From: Carya illinoinensis
Taxonomy: Eukaryota; Streptophyta; Magnoliopsida; Fagales; Juglandaceae
DNA: 64,000 nucleotides
Direction of reading: 5' to 3'
NCBI RefSeq assembly: GCF_018687715.1
Contig: NC_056758.1
Coordinates: 36,551,467-36,615,466, forward strand
The notes below the pieces were generated by a model. That model saw only the letters and a program-made list of their open reading frames with translations. It was not told where the DNA came from and ran no database searches. Below, piece by piece: positions 11,372 through 22,249 of this stretch (within the stretch, counting starts at the first letter, position 1; each line of letters opens with the position of its first letter). The position numbers and the translations under genes were made by a program.

Positions 11372-14005
11372 TAGGCCTGCAACCCGTAAGCAAAAGTCGG
11401 TTCTGTGCATGGTCGGATCCGACCCGGTTGCCCAAAGCGTGCCAACCCAACCCGACCCGTCCGTACATGTCGAGTTGTACGGACGGATCTTTTTTTTTTT
11501 TCTTTTTTTTTTTGTCGTTCTGTTTTGATGAAATTCTGCAATTCTGCACCCACTTTGGTTTCTTTTCCATACAAATAAATATCATTTCATTACTAAGGAT
11601 TAAGCAAAACACTAGTACAAAACTATCAAGAGAAAAACTGCAAAATAAACGCCTTTTTCTATACAATTGCTGTTAAAACCATTAAAACCTCTACCAAACT
11701 ATTAAAACCAATTCCATAATTTGTACAAATATAAAACTGGTACAAGAAAGACATTACCATATACATAATCATTAATTTATAAAACTGGTAAGGCATTAAT
11801 TTAAGATTAATAAATGATTTCAAGGCCACCAACATTATATAATCATAGCTGTTCTATGAACTGTATTAAACCAGACGAGTAATTATACACTTTTCAACAT
11901 TATATAATCATAGCTGGTCAGTTTAGAGTCATATTTCCCAGTTGCAGTTCAAACAAACAAACAACAAAAACAAAAGGATGTTGGGGCCGGGGATCAGTCA
12001 TTGTGCTAGTTTCATATTCTAACTAATCTGCTCGACTCAACCCTAGCTAGCCATACCATATTGGCAGAAGCGGCCATGCAAGACACATTCCTTCTTCACT
12101 TTCAAGCCATTTTTAGGGTAGGGGTGTGGGGACAAAACGGCCTGCTCATTAGTGTGCCCTAATTATTTCGAAGTGTCAAACTCAAAATGTTATACCTGGT
12201 CGGCCAATGATGGAGTATATATGATGGAGAATCTGCTAAAATATTTGTTCATCTTAAGGAAACTAGACTGAGGATATTTGGAGTTCCTTTTTTTTTTTCA
12301 AGCAGTCAATATTATATTTTTAATATTTGGAAAAAAAAAATGACTTCAACAAGCACTTCAAGATAACAGATACAATACAAAAATAAGAATAATAAATAGA
12401 AAAATAATACAAAAAATGACTTCAACAAACACTTGGAGCTTGCATTCTCGGATGAAGTAGGTGGACAAAAATAACTTCTCAACCAAGAAAAGGAAACAAC
12501 TTGCATTCAAAATATGCATAAAAGCCAAACACATTGCAGGTGGTATTAAAAAGAGCTACAAAACCAAGAAATGGAAACCAACAATAGTTGAAGGTCTTGA
12601 TCAATTGGAAATAGATATATTAATTAGGAGTCATAAAAGCTGGATTGAGTCTCCAAATTCTTATTTGAAATAGATCATTTGAATTGAAATATTATACAGT
12701 ATTTAATATTGTATGTGATATTTATCTATATATATAGTCTATATCTTTATAATTGAATGATCTAATTTGAGTTTAAAATTAGAAAATATCTCAATCTTGA
12801 TGGTTTGATCGTTTCATTTTTCTGAATATGGCAGAATAATTTTGCTCACCTTCTCGGTGGAGCCTTGATCATTTATTTATAAACTGTTATCAAAGACAAA
12901 ACATGATGTATTGTGTTGGGTTTTACAACTAGATTTAAATAGAGTTTCTGTATTAAATATTGTTTATAGAAAATGAGTACAGATGATTTTCATGGAATTG
13001 TGCACCGGAAAGGTTAGATTTTTGAAAATTTCTCTCACAAATCATTTCCGATGGAAAATATAGACCCAACATTAAATATTAGAAAAACCCAATTTCTATA
13101 TCCCTAGAGAAATGTTTCAATCTTTGTAATCTATTCAGCCACGTCAACAATCTTTGAGAAAATAAACACTGAAGAAATTAAAATGAACTGAAGTATAAAG
13201 TTGGTTTCGTGTTTCTTCTTTCCAAGGACCTGAACGCACCTAATGAAATTTCCTCACCTCAGAAAAATTCTTTTTGGCCAAAAGAAAGTAACCTTTCTCA
13301 TGAATCACAATTAATGCAATATGTAACATATTACCTTTCTTATTTAGCTATCGAGGAAAGGAAAAAGTTGAATACATGTGATGGGGAAAACACCAAAATT
13401 TCTCGTCATTTAGAAATTTACTCTTTAAACAAAACCCTTTCCCATCTTTCTCCCCTTTGCACAATCCGAGAAACTTTACATAGACTCTCCTTCCCTCTCT
13501 GGTGACTTGGACTATGCACATTACAAGTGATTGTCGCAAAGAGAAACTATATCTTATCGTTTCAACCAAAACCCAGCACAAAATCAAAACCCACTTCAAC
13601 CAAACCCTCATCTTGAAGAGAAATACAAGCATCCTGATCCTCTAAGCAAAATTCAGCACAAAATCACAAAGATTTGGGGGAAATACGGTAAACAGAGGGA
13701 CTACCTGGCTTGAACGGTGAAGAAGAACGGCGATGACGAACGGCGATTCCCAACAGTGACTGCGAACGGCGACGACGAACGGAGTGGGGCACTGGCTAGG
13801 GCTTGTGAAACGAAGGGAAGAGGGAGAGGGAGTCGGGACTCTGCCTTGGTTCAAGGATCAAAACGCACGGACGGTATCGGTTTCGACCGATAATCAACTT
13901 GGTTCAACCCAAATGACGTGGATCCGAATAACCCGACTTTTGTCGGTTGGGCTCAGGCCGGTTATTGCGGACGGATCGGCCCACTGCTTTGTATGCACAG
14001 GCCTA
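11372..14005. mobile_element. Non-autonomous hAT-type DNA transposon
   Basis: The element starts TAGGCCTGCAACCCG and its other end, read on the minus strand, starts TAGGCCTGTGCATAC. This gives short terminal inverted repeats. It is flanked on both sides by the identical 8-bp CTAGTGAG (11364-11371 and 14006-14013), the target-site length expected for hAT. Both subterminal regions are rich in CCGACCCG/GGTTCGGAT-type motifs, also typical of hAT. The interior (2634 bp) is AT-rich with only short open frames. I recognise no transposase, so it is probably non-autonomous or decayed. Confidence 0.82.
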
Positions 14006-14013
14006 CTAGTGAG

Positions 14014-14125
14014 CTTGCCTTCATTTAAATAGGCCAGTTTTTTGTATTGTTTTTTTTTTTTTTTTTTTGTGATGAATGATTTATACAAGTCCTAAATAAT
14101 CAAGTCTCGTGTAGATCTTTATAAA
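14014..14125. other. Short spacer between the hAT element and the solo LTR
   Basis: This holds a T-run at about 14051-14068 and ends with ATAAA, the left target duplication of the solo LTR. Nothing else is recognisable. Confidence 0.5.
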
Positions 14126-14353
14126 TGTAATGCCCCACGCTGAGATGGGATAAGAGAGTTACTTTCTTTCACTTCACAATCACACTTCACCGTACAAAAT
14201 ATAAGCTCCAAAATCTCAAAGACACAAAAAATCCATTTTATTCAAAAAAAAAAAAATACTCTAATATGGTTAACTATAACCATCCCCAAGTCTCAATAAC
14301 GTAACCAATATTCCAAAAAAATTGATAATCCATAAAGGTATCACTAACATATT

Positions 14354-14446
14354 GTGTTCTTCTGTACACTTCTGGTATACATGGCTTATGCCTTTTTCAT
14401 TCATTTCAATAATATTTTCTCTTTCCTATCAAAAAAACAAAAAAGG
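14354..14446 (+). mobile_element. 93-bp LINE tail nested in the solo LTR
   Basis: TGTACACTTCTGG, then GGCTTATGCC, AATAATATTTT and TATCAAAAAAA is the LINE 3' end. The flanks are ATCACTAACATATT (14340-14353) and ATCACTGACATATT (14447-14460), a 14-bp target duplication with one mismatch. Confidence 0.75.
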
Positions 14447-15206
14447 ATCACTGACATATTAATAACTTGTACATGTACAAAACCGACTAACTAACAAAAT
14501 TGTAAAACTCAAAACTAAAGATCAAAGTAAGCCGGACCAACCCATAACAAAATAGTTCATACTGGTGCCATGGGTTTATAATGGCCTAAGTCCGACATCC
14601 ACTCACTACACTAATAGATTTATCTAACCTCCTCAAATTTTCTTGTCCATTCACTACACACATCAACCCACATCCTACACTTTCAAGTTAAACAAACTTA
14701 CTCCCGGCATGTCAAACAAACCAAGAGCCCACACCTTTTCCCGACATGTCAAAAAAACAACTCACCAATCAAACCAGTCAAACACGGTGCCTTGGGTTTA
14801 AGATTGCCCAGGCCAAATGCCCAAACTCGCCATTCCCGACACATCGAAATGCCATCCCACATTTTATTTCAACACTTCACAGACACTCAGCCAATACACA
14901 AATTCACAACTAATGCTACAAATCAATTCCACCAATTTACATAATAATTTCAATCACAGCCACATGGCCCCAAACCAAAATTTCAAAATTCCACCTATAT
15001 AAACACACTTATCCTCACAACAGAGAGATCAAATTTATACCATTGTTTGAAAGGCTGAAATGTGGTGATTCACGGTGTCGCGACAGGGTGAGGCGGGGTT
15101 GTTCGTCGGTGGTGTTGTGGTGCGGAGTCCGGCGGCACCCACGGTGGAGGGAGAGAGAGCGAGAGGACGTCTCGGTGTCCACGGCTTGCTGCGATGACAC
15201 CGGAGT

Positions 15207-15207
<1 letters not shown>

Positions 15208-15275
<68 letters not shown>
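15208..15275. repeat. (GA)n microsatellite
   Basis: About 34 uninterrupted GA units lie inside the solo LTR. They create long artificial open frames of Arg-Glu or Ser-Leu repeats in several frames. Confidence 0.95.
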
Positions 15276-15277
<2 letters not shown>

Positions 15278-15502
15278 GGAGCCGAAAATTCGAGAGAGAG
15301 ATATGGCGGCACTCACGACTGGCGGCAACGGCTTGGCAAAAGGAGAGCAAGAGAGAGTTGGGCCGCGCAGTGGAAAATAGAATGGTGTAGGGTATCTTGG
15401 GGTTGGAGAAAAACATAAAGGGAAAGGGAAAAATAAACTGGGTTGGGCTAGGCTGGGCTGGGCTGGGCTTACAAATTTTTTGAACCTGGGTCTTACAATA
15501 AA

Positions 15503-15871
15503 AAGTATACATTTGAAAAAGTATTAAAAAAATATATATTATTTTTTATTAACATTTATTTTTTTATAAAGATTTTATGTAAAAAAAAAATTATTTGAAA
15601 CTTATACTTAAAATTAATTTTTTTAATACCAGTGATTTCATGTGTTTTAATAATCGTTTATTATTTTTTCTTATAAGTATTATTTCTACTTATTTTCTTC
15701 AAAAATATTTTAATAACCTATCCACATATATAAAAAATAAAATAAAAAGTTATCATAGTACTACGAATAGATGCATCTTTGCGTGTTATATGCATTGTGG
15801 TCAATGCATCCTATTTAGATACATGGATTTTGACTGCGTGGATTTGACTATTTAACGGTGGTTTGAGTTTA
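15503..15871. other. AT-rich intergenic DNA
   Basis: I see no gene or bounded element in this stretch between the solo LTR and the Tourist-like MITE. Confidence 0.5.
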
Positions 15872-16457
15872 GAGCATTGTTATTGAATTATGTATATATA
15901 AATGATATTTTTTATGAATATAAGATGAATTTAAATATTGACTATTCAATTCATATAAATCTCCACATTATAATAGTTATTTTTTTATTATATAATAATA
16001 AAATAATATGAAATGAATTTAATTTTGACTATTCCATTCACATCAAATCTCTATATTTGATTATTCATTTATTCATTATATAGTAATAAACTAATATTAA
16101 CCTAAAAATATATTTAATTTGGATATTTTTAATTTATTTAATTTTATCATGAATTGAATTTTAATTAAAAAAATATTTAATTTATTTAATTCGTGAATTA
16201 AAGCTACTAGAAATAAACAGAATGATGCTCTTTGAGATATATCTATGCGAGAGAAGAGAGAGGAGAGTTCCAAATAAATTAATAAAATAAAGATTTGGTC
16301 TTTGTAAAGTATATACCAAATTTGATATTCTCTTTCTAATTATTGTAGCTAAAAGTTACAAAATTTGCTATTGCCTAATCCATTGTAAGTAAGTTTTCTA
16401 TCTAATAGTTATAAAGTATAGTTTATTTTGAATATAAATAATCTATTAACAATGCTC
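15872..16457. mobile_element. Tourist/Harbinger-like MITE
   Basis: The ends GAGCATTGTTATTG and (reverse strand) GAGCATTGTTAATAG form terminal inverted repeats of about 11-14 bp. A 3-bp TTA lies on each side (15869-15871 and 16458-16460), as in PIF/Harbinger-derived MITEs. The 586-bp interior is AT-rich and non-coding. Confidence 0.65.
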
Positions 16458-16631
16458 TTAGTCATATTGGAGGTTGCTAAAGCTAGGGTCATTGGTGATT
16501 TAATCGGTAGGTGATATATTTTTGTTAATATATGTTGTGATTCTTTTTTAATTTTACTTGCCCTTTTTTATAATAAATATAACAGATGATAAAAATACCA
16601 TTAGATGCATCATGTGTAGATATATTAATTG

Positions 16632-16907
16632 CTATCAATGCGGTAGTCCAGTTGATACGAGCTGGTATTTCATAACTTCGAGGCCAGGAGTTCGAGAGAA
16701 CATAAGTTTAAACCATTTGTAGTAGTAAAAGCCTAACTTTTGGGCCATATGATGGGTTTTGGAGGTGCGGTAATAACAGGTTTGCACTTGGAGCAGTAAC
16801 TATGGCTCAAACTAGACATTTTACAGTGGGAAGAGATTCCTATGGTTACGTATTGAGAGCGATGCTACGCTAGTTGCCCCCATTTTTCATTTCCTTAGAA
16901 AAAAAAC
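16632..16907 (+). mobile_element. tRNA-derived SINE
   Basis: The body (276 bp) starts near GCGGTAGTCCAGTTG, which fits a Pol III box A. A box B-like GAGTTCGAGAG follows about 50 bp later. It ends in an A-rich tail. It is flanked by GTGTAGATATATTAATTG (16614-16631) and GTGTACATATATTAATTG (16908-16925), an 18-bp target duplication with one mismatch. The tRNA origin is inferred from the box spacing only. Confidence 0.75.
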
Positions 16908-16925
16908 GTGTACATATATTAATTG

Positions 16926-17980
16926 AACTACTTTATGGTAGATTGATCCTATTTAAATGTTGAGCCGAGTTAATATAAATTGAGTTATTTATGAATATTA
17001 ATAAATTGAAATAATATAGTGAGTTTTGTAGAGCCCATCTAATATGAGTTTAGATGTGTTTGGATGTTAAGATAAATTTAAATGTATTTATGATAAATTG
17101 AAAAAAGATTGTAGGTCTCGCATGTAAAGAGGTATTAAGTTAAAAAATGTTATAGATTCCACATATAAAAAAATTTTAAGTGAATATGAGTTTAATAATT
17201 TGAGAGCTGGATATTTAAATGTTAGATTTAGTTTAAAATTGAATTGATCTAACTTAAATCTAAAATCCAAAGGCACCTCGAGTTTGACCATTATGGGAGT
17301 GGTAATATTTGACTCTCACGGTGACTAGTCAATGCTAGGGCCACCACTCTAGTCACCGTGCATCTCATTGATCTAACATATATGAGATACCTATTTTCAT
17401 AATTCAATTTTTAAAATAATTTTAACTCATTGTTTTTAAAGAATATTTCATTCTATAGTTTACTATCAAATATTTTTCATTATTTAAGATTGATAGAAAT
17501 ATGTAAGAGAGGGACGCGCTCGGAGTGATAGATAATTGGATATATATTTACATTTTTTTATTTTTTCACATGATCTTTCTTTGTTTCTTTATAGTTTTTA
17601 GTTTGGTTCATTTCGTGAGTGCCTATACATTACATTTCAAAAGATAGAGTGCCCTTACAGTATATGAAATCGTCGGTCCATGAAGAGGTTATATATTGAA
17701 GGTAAATTTTGCCCCATTAATATCCGAGCACATTAAAAGGTAATAGAAGAGATTCGATATAAAAACGACGTAGCATGTTTTGCTTATTTAAAGTTTGATT
17801 TTTCTTCATTGACTTTGCATTAACACAGCTATTAAAAACCTTAGAATAAATAAGACTCATGAAAAAATAATATCAGTCCGATCACAATAAATGGAAATCA
17901 ATGGTTTTTATTTTCTTGCTCTTACCGGAAATCGCATGAATCATAAGTGATTTATCGGGTCAAATATATTTTACAACTTA
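16926..17980. other. AT-rich intergenic DNA without a recognised gene
   Basis: The region is AT-rich. A TTTGGATGTTAAGATAAATTT-like segment near 17050-17280 may be another decayed MITE. Short open frames have no recognisable domains. Confidence 0.4.
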
Positions 17981-18168
17981 GGCCTGTTTAAATAGTAAAA
18001 TTATTTCATCTCATTTCATTATTATAATTTTTTTTTTAATTTTCATACAAGACATAATAAATAATTCAACTATTTCAAATATCAAAATAATAATAATATT
18101 AAAAAGTAATATTTTATTCAACTTTAATATAAAATCATCTAATCTCACATTATTATCAAAAGCACACA
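17981..18168 (+). mobile_element. MITE (GGCCTGTTTAAATAGT family)
   Basis: It starts GGCCTGTTTAAATAGTAAAATTATTTCATCTCAT and ends ATTATCAAAAGCACACA. TTA lies immediately before it (17978-17980) and after it (18169-18171). The internal AATAATAATATTAAAAAGTAATATTTTATTCAAC core matches the copy at 45375-45571. Confidence 0.65.
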
Positions 18169-18224
18169 TTAATGTCATACATTTAAGTAGTTTTTAACAT
18201 CTTTTACTTAAATATATAAACAAA

Positions 18225-19147
18225 GCTGCTTCGGAGCGGTTCGACCATTTTTATGAGAAAAACAGCCTTCCTATCATGAAGTACCACGTCAGATATCACA
18301 CCAAATAACCATTACACCCACCCACACTAAATCACAAATGTAGGTCCCTCAATCGCCTCCCCTCTTCTGTCTCACTTTCTCACTCTAGACACTATCCTCA
18401 CCATCGACAGAATTGAAGCTCATCGAATCCATCTCTTTGCTTCGTTGACCAATAGTTATCCTCGTTCCACTGCAACTGCCAAGTATCAGAAAATCTTGCG
18501 ATTCTCTCATGGCAAATCATGTGGATGAAACTTGGGAAGATGATTATGTAATGAATTCTTCCTTATTTTTCTCTAATTTTTTTTTGTCCGAATGGATTTT
18601 AGAAATTAAGTGCATTGAAATTTATTCCGACTATTTGTTAGAATAAGTTGAAAAATCCATATTCTCCCCTCTAAATCTATCTACCCAAACATATCCTGAG
18701 ATTATGTCGAAATAACCTATAAATCACAAATCTTAGATCAAGTAAAAAGATTTTGTGAATCTTGAGCCAATGGTACATCCATTTCATTCATTCAAAATTG
18801 ACTAATCAGACAAGGGATGGTTAATCCATAACGTAGAACAAAAAGGTTTAATCTTGGAAAAAAATAGAGTAGAAAAAACTAGTATCTGAAGCTGTCACAA
18901 TTTAAACCACCGCAGAGAGAAGGGTTTGAAGCCATCTTGATTTGAACCACTGCAGTGAGAAGGGGAGGGGACCTAGAATGAAACACTTGGTCGTGGTGAA
19001 AGAGTGAGAGACGATTTTGGGAGCGAAAGATTAAGAATTGGGTGAATCGCGGTTAAGAAATGGAGGTCATGGGACGCGTACGTGGCAGCCAATTAATGGA
19101 AGGCTGTTATTTGAGATTTAAAAGCCTAACCGTCCCGAGGTTAACTC
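18225..19147. mobile_element. MULE-like element, possibly carrying a gene fragment
   Basis: The left arm (CGG..CGGTT..TTTTTA..AAACAGCCTTCC at about 18231-18278) pairs, with divergence, with the reverse complement of the right arm (about 19091-19147). Flanks ATAAACAAA (18216-18224) and ATATACAAA (19148-19156) make a 9-bp target duplication with one mismatch, as for Mutator-like elements. Inside, an ATG at 18509 opens a short frame beginning MANHVDETWEDDY that meets a possible GT donor. This looks like a first exon, but I do not recognise the protein. Confidence 0.5.
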
Positions 19148-19169
19148 ATATACAAATTACTTCAATTTA

Positions 19170-19370
19170 GGGCACATAAAACGAGAGATTTATTTTCGTA
19201 GATAAGATGAGATGAAAGTTAAAAGTTAAATAAAATATTGTTATAATATATATTTTTAATATTATTTTTATTTTGAGATTTAAAAAAATTAAATTATTTA
19301 TTTTATTTTGAGTGTAAATATATGAAAGTTGTAATAATTATATAGGATGAGATAGGTTAAGAAGGGTCAT
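19170..19370 (-). mobile_element. MITE copy, AT-rich family
   Basis: GATAAGATGAGATGAAAGTT, AAATAAAATATTGTTATAATAT, TTAATATTATTTTTATTTTGA and GATGAGATAGG follow the reverse complement of the 17981-18168 and 45375-45571 copies. The boundaries are approximate. Confidence 0.5.
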
Positions 19371-19860
19371 AAAAATAAACTAGTCTTTGAGGTAAGAAGG
19401 GGTGGAAAAATGGTATAAATAAAATGGCACGATAATAGAGCAATATTTATTATTTTCCTTCGTCCTATCTTTTACAATCTTATATTTAATGGTATCAATT
19501 AACAGATCAATCTTAAATAAGAAACAGATAAGTTGGTGAAATAAAAAATAAGAATAATATGTTTTATTATTAGTTTATAGAAGGATTAAAAACTAATTTT
19601 ATTTGATTTTAAAAAAATAATTATATTTATTATCCTCACACACCATATATTATATATATTTTAATTTTTTTTTTATAATAAATATATAATATATAAATGA
19701 TAAGTAAAATAACTCAATTAGATTTATAATAATAAAATAAAATAAAAAAATATTAAAATATATGAAATATGTGATATGAGATGATAAATATACTCAATCC
19801 ATCGTAAATACATCGTCCTTAAATTCTTAATATATAATTTGCTTAGTGGATCGGATCAAC
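19371..19860. other. AT-rich sequence upstream of SABRE
   Basis: I see no gene. The stretch is A/T-rich with many ATAATAT runs and probably belongs to the distal promoter or intergenic DNA. Confidence 0.4.
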
Positions 19861-20247
19861 CATCTATCAAGTAACCGAAACTGAAGGTTTCACTCTCTCT
19901 CCCACGGCGGGTAGCAAAATTGCCACCCGGACCGTCAAACTTCCAAAGATCGTGTTAACCGCCTCTGAAGAGAAAATAAAGGATAAAGAGAGAAGGAAAC
20001 AAGACAAACAAAAGCTGTCCAAACGCACCGTTGACCAAAGCCATTCCCAAGGACACGCTCGCCATCAAAACATTGACGTCTCACCCACGTTTCCCCGGGA
20101 ACCCGTTGACGAATAGAACACCGACCTCACCCTGTATCCTGTACCGCACCAGATCCGAGCCCCCCACCTTCATTGATCCCCCCCCCCCCCCTTCTCTCTC
20201 TCTGCCTCCCTCCCTCCATACCACGATCTTCTTATTGACTTCCTCCC

Positions 20248-20286
<39 letters not shown>

Positions 20287-20548
20287 TCAGCGAGTACCTG
20301 ACGGATCGGATCTCACTCGTCTGTAAAAACACACACACTCCGATCACTGCGCGTCGAAGACCTAGTCAGATTGGCCTTCTTAGCCCCACCGGTTTTAGAG
20401 AGAATATTTGGGATTGAATTATTAGGGTTTTTTCTCCTGCATTCTAAAATGAAATTACGGTCTCAGAATGCTCTCTATTTCACTCTTTGGAATTCGATAA
20501 TTTGATCAAAAACCGCATTTTGGGAGACATACGGATTCTCCGGCGGAA
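19861..20548 (+). promoter_or_regulatory. Promoter-proximal region and 5' leader of SABRE
   Basis: GC content rises sharply here. It holds a C-run at 20178-20191, a (CT)n tract at 20251-20283 and leader-like pyrimidine-rich sequence up to the ATG at 20549. A 128-codon open frame at 20031-20417 is driven by these tracts and is not considered a gene. The transcription start cannot be set from sequence alone. Confidence 0.5.
20251..20283 (+). repeat. (CT)n microsatellite in the SABRE leader
   Basis: Sixteen CT units in a pyrimidine-rich 5' leader; such tracts are common in plant 5' UTRs. Confidence 0.85.
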
Positions 20549-22218
20549 ATGGCAGCTTCGCCCGTCAAGTTCCTCTTCGGGTTCTTGCTAGTTTCCATCA
20601 CATTGTGGTTAATATTCATGTAAGTTCCTGAATTCCGCCGCCAAGTGCATAACTTGTACGTTTTACTTTGTGTACGTTATTGGAAATTTGGAATGTATAT
20701 TTTTTGGTATCAAATATGGGTTGATCAGTTTGTAGGAACAATTTTATCGTGTGGTTTGATGCACTTGTATTGGCCTTTTCGTTTTTAATGCAACGTGTTA
20801 CTTGTATGATCAAATTGAGCTCGCATTTGGTTTGAGACGCAAGACTAGGTGGTTTGATATTTTTTTGTTTGATAGGTAAAATAAATAGGTGGCTTGATCT
20901 TATGGTATCTGAATTTAGTGAGTTGACACCATTTAGTAGCCTTGTACGTGGAGTTCAACGCTAATAAATTTACAGGGATTGGAGGTATACTGACAAAGGC
21001 GAGATTGGATGAGGCTCAATATAGGCGTGATGAGCCGCTCCAGCAGCAAATTCTATATGTAGCTCTCAACCATTGCAAATGAGTAAATTTATTGAGAATC
21101 ATAATGGCAGCATCATCTAGAAATCCTGTTCGTACACTCCAAATACTACCGTTGTTATTCCTGTGCCCATTCCTTAACAAAAACTTACCAGCCTCACGCT
21201 AGGGTAGATGTTTCCATTTTCAAATTTTTTTGTTTTTGATAAGTAAAAATTTTATTCATTGAATGCGTAGGAAGTATACAAAAGGAACACCTAAATACGA
21301 ACAACGAGGACCAAAACTCATGGACTGCCCCTCCATCAAGAACAATAGCTGAAAACCAACTAAACAAAGAACACATAGAAAATTTCCAGAGTTCATCTAC
21401 ATTGCGTTCTTTATTATTAAAACACCTCTCATTCATTTCCAACCAAATGCACCACATAATACACAAATGAATCATATTCCACGCAGCTGCCACTTGAGAG
21501 CAAGAATGAGGTTTAGACCAACATGCAAGTAAGTCTATCACTGATTTTGACATAACCCAGGACAGTCCGGATCTTCTAAACATGCCATCCCATAACCCTG
21601 TAGCCACATCACAATGTATAAGTAAATGGTCCATTGATTCCGCAGCTTTCTTACACATGACGCGCCACTCCATGACAATCATTCCATGCTTTCTCAAACG
21701 GTCAATTGTCTGAATGTTCCCAATTGCTTCTGTCCAAACAAAAGAAGCAACCTTTGACGGAACATGAGCCTTCCATATACTTTTCCAAGGAAAAGAGATA
21801 TTATGCTGATCGTACAACGTCTTATAATAAGATCTAACATAAAACTTTTTAGACGCTGTTTATCTCCAATACATTTGCTCCCTCTCATGTCGTCTAATAA
21901 CTACTGAATACAGCAGCCTGAAAAATCAGTAACCTCCTCAATTCCCCAATTTGGAATAGGTCTGAAAAAGCTGACATCCCAATGCACATATTCATTAGAG
22001 TGACTCATCATCAACTCTGAAATTGAGGCCTGCTGATTAACAACCAATCTAAAGCTCTAAACAGTGCAGTCTCACCACACCAAACATCAAACCAGAATCG
22101 AACTCTTGAACCATCACCTACAAAATTAACATGTTTCACAAAATTATCCCATCCTTTTCTAATAAATTTACATAAACTTACACCATAAGTCCCCCTACTC
22201 TCTTTAGCACACCAGCCC

Positions 22219-22249
<31 letters not shown>

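Larger units (their letters stand above)
14126..15497. mobile_element. Solo LTR of an LTR retrotransposon
   Basis: It begins TGTAATGCCC and ends GGGTCTTACA, so both ends carry a short TG...CA inverted terminus. It is flanked by the same 5-bp ATAAA at 14121-14125 and 15498-15502. No primer-binding site, gag-pol or second LTR is present, so it is read as a solo LTR left by recombination. It contains a 93-bp LINE-tail insertion (14354-14446) and a long (GA)n tract. Length is 1372 bp, or about 1265 bp without the nested insertion and its extra target copy. Confidence 0.85.

Noticed and set aside
12461..13505. Short frames inside the hAT element as transposase remnants
   Set aside because: None shows hAT transposase blocks or a BED zinc finger that I can recognise.
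15015..15512. Open frames of 80-165 codons with Ser-Leu or Arg-Glu repeats on both strands
   Set aside because: They are translations of the (GA)n tract inside the solo LTR; no frame has a domain.
20031..20417. 128-codon open frame upstream of SABRE
   Set aside because: It lies in the leader region and is made of C and CT runs; no conserved motif.
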